Assembly (NCBI GenBank): GCA_018066005.1
Contig: JAGHSG010000036.1
Span: forward strand, 1-8,128
DNA length: 8,128 nt
Direction: 5' to 3'
DNA from: Bacteroidales bacterium
Lineage (GTDB): Bacteria; Bacteroidota; Bacteroidia; Bacteroidales; Paludibacteraceae
Under the pieces are notes generated by a model. The model worked only from the letters and a program-made list of their open reading frames with translations. It ran no database searches and was not told where the DNA came from. Position 1 is the first letter of the stretch. Each line of letters begins with the position of its first letter. A program made the position numbers and the translations under genes. Shown here in pieces: positions 5,222 to 8,128 of the stretch.

Positions 5222-6385
5222 TTAATACGCAAGGCAATTATCCAATGCCTTAGTAATGGCGTCTTTATCCATTTTCTGACCGATAAAGACCAGTTTTTGC
5301 ATACGGTCCCCGTATTGCTCATCCCAGTCGCGTTGCAGGATAGGATCTTGTGCCATCATCTGCATCAGTTCTTCCTTCGGCATCGTAGCATAGAACTCAC
5401 CACATTGCTTCAAATTGAACTGTTTACCGGCCTGCTCAAACAAATAGCACATGTCATATTCGTCTTCAAAATAGCACATGCCTTTGCAACGAATGACGGT
5501 TTTAGGCCATTGCCGAGCCACAAAATCATCGAATAAACCCAATTTGAACGGCTTACGTTGATAGTAAACAAAGGTGTCAATGCCATACTCGTATGCCTCA
5601 CCATGTTCTTCGTTGTGGTTGTGGTTGTCGTTATCGTTATCGTTGTCGTTCTCAACATCGCCTTCAACACCCTGCAACCAAGCCGCCGAACCTGCCACTT
5701 CGTCAAAGTTAAAAGCATTGGTATTCAGTATTTTATCAAAGGCCACATCGCAGTAATTGGTCTCGATAATCTCTGCCGTCGGTTGGATGGCACGAATGAC
5801 TTGTTTGAGGTAATTCAACTCGTCTGAGGTCAGTTCATCCGCCTTGTTGAGCAAGATGATATTACAGAACTCAATCTGCTGAATGACCAAACTTGCCAAA
5901 TCATCTTCTTCCAAGTCGGTGCGTTTCAGTTCGTCACCCATCTGGAACTCGTCTTTGAGCCGTTTGGCATCCACAACGCTGACTATGCAATCCAACTTGG
6001 GGGCAGGATCTTCGGTGAAAGGCACCATACGACGGTACGAACAAATCGTTTGGGCAATCGGTGCCGGCTCGCATATACCACTCGCCTCAATAACGATGTA
6101 ATCAAACTTTTTAGCCACGCACAAATCGTGCAATTGTTGCACCAAATCCATTTTGAGCGTGCAGCAGATGCAGCCGTTACTGAGCGACATCAGGTTGGCG
6201 TCTTTTTCCTTGGCAACACCACCCTTTTCAATCAAGGCGGCATCTACATTTACCTCACCTATGTCATTGACTATCACAGCAAACCGTATCCCCGCCTGAT
6301 TGGCGAGAATACGGTTTAACAAGGTCGTTTTACCACTGCCCAGATAGCCTGTCAGCAGTAATACAGGAACATTATTAGTATCCAC
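5222..6385 (-). CDS. COG0523/CobW-type GTP-binding metallochaperone
   Basis: This 387-residue G3E-family P-loop GTPase belongs to the COG0523 group, whose members use GTP hydrolysis to deliver metals, often zinc, to client proteins. Visible motifs are Walker A GYLGSGKTT (13-21), the switch-like NDIGEVNVD (40-48), the metal-binding CxCC in NGCICCTL (70-77), Walker B-like IVIEASG (97-103) and the guanine-specifying NKAD (180-183). A linker at 245-261 alternates Asp/Asn then His/Asn, where many relatives carry a His-rich loop. The C-terminal CobW domain (about 268-385) contains the GDRMQKLVFIGQKMD ending typical of the family, plus extra cysteines at 300, 304, 313 and 328. A TAG stop lies three codons before the GTG at 6385 and no other start precedes the P-loop, so the GTG is the only reasonable start. 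It overlaps the upstream DUF2723 gene by 11 bases, suggesting coupled translation. The metal and client are unknown; I see no Zur-like site upstream, but the operon promoter lies outside the window. Confidence 0.94.
   Translation of the reverse strand: MDTNNVPVLLLTGYLGSGKTTLLNRILANQAGIRFAVIVNDIGEVNVDAALIEKGGVAKEKDANLMSLSNGCICCTLKMDLVQQLHDLCVAKKFDYIVIEASGICEPAPIAQTICSYRRMVPFTEDPAPKLDCIVSVVDAKRLKDEFQMGDELKRTDLEEDDLASLVIQQIEFCNIILLNKADELTSDELNYLKQVIRAIQPTAEIIETNYCDVAFDKILNTNAFNFDEVAGSAAWLQGVEGDVENDNDNDNDNHNHNEEHGEAYEYGIDTFVYYQRKPFKLGLFDDFVARQWPKTVIRCKGMCYFEDEYDMCYLFEQAGKQFNLKQCGEFYATMPKEELMQMMAQDPILQRDWDEQYGDRMQKLVFIGQKMDKDAITKALDNCLAY
5612..5653 (-). repeat. Hexanucleotide tandem repeat encoding an Asp/Asn/His linker
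   Basis: Seven 6-base units (plus-strand form GTTNTN: GTTGTG twice, GTTGTC, GTTATC twice, GTTGTC, GTTCTC) encode residues 245-258 of the GTPase, read as ENDNDNDNDNHNHN. The unit is a whole number of codons, so gain or loss of copies would change linker length without a frameshift. Confidence 0.85.
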
Positions 6386-8128
6386 AACTTTCTAATTTAG
6401 CCATGTACTCGTTTGCCAGTTCAGTCTGACCATACGAGTTCATATTTCGACAAACATATTCCAAAATAGCCATTTGGTGTTGCAATGTACCATCCACCGC
6501 TTTGCGTTGCTCGCGGTTCAGGCTCTTGCCCCATTCCAAGTACTCTACACTATTGTCAGCCACAGCCGTCAACAAGCGATTGGCTTTTTCCGGTTGCTGC
6601 AAGAAATAGTACAACGAGCCCATCGTAATGGAGGTCGTTTCGTACGGGACATTATAGCCCGGCAACATCTCATCTGCATAATCCAGTACTTCAATGGCTT
6701 TTTCGCGTTTACCCTCGCGAACCAACGCCTCAGCCAGTTGGGCAAACATCATACGATGTGTGCGGCACATACGCATGGTGTTCTCGTCAATATAAATACC
6801 CGGCTTGTTCATATTGCCATAACGGAACTTATGCATCATATTGTCATACATGACATCGGTATTGACGCGCTCCTGACCATCAGCACTGCGATTGGGTGTA
6901 ATACGATAAGCCATACCACAGTTCTCAAAGTACGGTTCCAAGCCAAGATAATAGTCGTTTCCAACGGTGACAGCAAAATAGATGGGGCGTTTCCAACCAT
7001 CTTTGGCAATGTTCTGCAACATCTCCATAATCATCATTTCGCTGCGCGTATAGCGGCGTGCCGATTTGATAGGAATAGGTTCATACCCCGGATTATCAAT
7101 GTATAACTGATTGCTCGGGATATAATTCTCACCTTCCATTTTGGTACGCGGGTCGTCCGAACGGACAAAATCAAAGGCATTCTCTACCGAAATAGGTTGC
7201 CCTACTCTATTCTCCGTCATGACCACTTCGTTGGTGCCTTGCATATAGTCCTTATACTCCCAATTGATCGGTAGTGCCGAACTTTCGTAATACGGGCGTT
7301 TCATTTGGTCAATATACCAGTCGGTTTGCAGATAACTCAGGTTACAAACGCGAATATCTTCGCCTTCGCCTTCAACCTCCTGGTTATACCACAAGGGGAA
7401 GGTATCATTATCTCCGTTGGAGAAAATGATGGCATCTTTCTCGCAAGATCGCAAATAGTTAGCGCCAAAGTCTCGGCAGCAGAAACGGTCCGAGCGGTCG
7501 TGGTCATCCCAGTTTTGACTTGCCATTTGAGCCGGTACCAAAAGGCAAACAAGCGTGACCAGAGTAGCCACGATAGCCTTGCCGGTCTCATTTTGCATTT
7601 TTTCGGTCAACCACTCATAGAGAGCCATAACAGCCAGACCAATCCAAATGCAGAACGCATAGAAACTACCGGCATACGCATAGTCTCGTTCACGCGGCTG
7701 ATAAGGTGTCTGATTCAGGTATATAACAATAGCCAAACCGGTCAAGAAGAAGAGCAGGAACGTAATGGTGAAGTTCTTACCGCCACCGTTTTTCTTGCCT
7801 AATTGCCAAATAATACCAATTATTCCCAATAGCAAGGGTAACATATAATAGACATTGTGTCCTTTGTTCTCTCTCAACTCCGTCGGCAGTAATTCCTGAT
7901 TGCCGAGACGAGCATTATCAAACCACTTGAAACCGGCCAACCAGTCACCTTTGGTCAAATCTCCATAACTCAAAATATCATTTTGACGTCCGGAGAAATT
8001 CCACATAAAATAGCGCCAGTACATGAAATTGACCTGATAACGGAAGAAGAAACGCAGGTTTTCAGCAAAGGTGGGTACGTACTCCGTCTTTTTCTGACCG
8101 CAATAGTCATAACGCACACGTTTACCCT
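6375..8128 (-). CDS. DUF2723 (TMEM260-like, GT117) membrane protein, C-terminal part, 5' end outside window
   Basis: The frame is open to the right edge (first whole codon ends at 8126), giving the last 583 residues. Family members I know of are around 1,100 residues, so about half is missing. The GTG at 8117 is an internal Val, not a start. Four hydrophobic segments are visible at about 93-110, 119-137, 150-169 and 181-201. Between them is the hallmark QTPYQPRERDYAYAGSFYAF (139-158). A large soluble domain follows, with the conserved FSNGDNDTFPLWYNQE (235-250), NLSYLQTDWYIDQMKRPYY (262-280) and a TPR-like helical end (about 455-525: AQLAEALVREGKREKAIEVL, YYFLQQPEKANRLL). Human TMEM260 is a protein O-mannosyltransferase and the family is classed as GT117, so a role in sugar transfer to exported proteins is plausible but not shown for this protein. 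The catalytic N-terminal membrane part lies outside the window. Its last 11 bases overlap the GTPase gene. Confidence 0.92.
   Translation of the reverse strand, partial: GKRVRYDYCGQKKTEYVPTFAENLRFFFRYQVNFMYWRYFMWNFSGRQNDILSYGDLTKGDWLAGFKWFDNARLGNQELLPTELRENKGHNVYYMLPLLLGIIGIIWQLGKKNGGGKNFTITFLLFFLTGLAIVIYLNQTPYQPRERDYAYAGSFYAFCIWIGLAVMALYEWLTEKMQNETGKAIVATLVTLVCLLVPAQMASQNWDDHDRSDRFCCRDFGANYLRSCEKDAIIFSNGDNDTFPLWYNQEVEGEGEDIRVCNLSYLQTDWYIDQMKRPYYESSALPINWEYKDYMQGTNEVVMTENRVGQPISVENAFDFVRSDDPRTKMEGENYIPSNQLYIDNPGYEPIPIKSARRYTRSEMMIMEMLQNIAKDGWKRPIYFAVTVGNDYYLGLEPYFENCGMAYRITPNRSADGQERVNTDVMYDNMMHKFRYGNMNKPGIYIDENTMRMCRTHRMMFAQLAEALVREGKREKAIEVLDYADEMLPGYNVPYETTSITMGSLYYFLQQPEKANRLLTAVADNSVEYLEWGKSLNREQRKAVDGTLQHQMAILEYVCRNMNSYGQTELANEYMAKLESCGY

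Overview
The window looks like a chromosomal segment from a member of the Bacteroidota, most likely order Bacteroidales. Two intergenic promoters match the characteristic Bacteroides consensus (TTTG, about 20 bases, TAnnTTTG). No strong Shine-Dalgarno sequences stand out. The protein families present are typical of the phylum: a long TPR protein, a DUF2723/TMEM260-like membrane protein, and a CobW-type GTPase ending in the phylum's usual C-terminal sequence. I see no rRNA, tRNA, CRISPR array, insertion sequence, integrase or attachment site. The genes are close-packed and read as ordinary core chromosome, not as a mobile or accessory island.

Left part (1-1958, + strand): the 3' end of a TPR repeat protein gene, then a secreted TraB/GumN-family protein that has lost the family's conserved Gly/His motifs. 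The latter overlaps the end of the convergent cdsA gene by 35 bp. cdsA (1924-2787, - strand) encodes phosphatidate cytidylyltransferase, the CDP-diacylglycerol synthase of phospholipid synthesis.

Middle part (2788-5208): a 222-bp divergent control region carries one promoter for cdsA and one for a rightward operon. Both have the same -7 box (TACCTTTG) and the same 20-base spacer. A perfect 16-bp palindrome covers the -33 element of the cdsA promoter. The rightward operon has three genes joined by short overlaps of 17 and 22 nt: a small, very acidic, arginine-free protein of unknown function; an LpxL/HtrB-like acyltransferase (probable lipid A secondary acyltransferase); and a WbbL-like family 2 glycosyltransferase. 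Phospholipid and lipid A/surface glycan functions therefore lie back to back around one control region.

Right part (5222-8128, - strand): a DUF2723 membrane protein (5' end outside the window) overlaps by 11 nt a COG0523/CobW-type GTP-binding metallochaperone, which can only start at a GTG inside that overlap. The GTPase has an Asp/Asn/His linker encoded by a hexanucleotide tandem repeat.

I did not find a clearly new multi-gene system. The observations most worth following are the apparently inactive TraB/GumN protein, the palindrome in the cdsA promoter, the small acidic protein heading the acyltransferase operon, and the repeat-encoded metal-binding linker.
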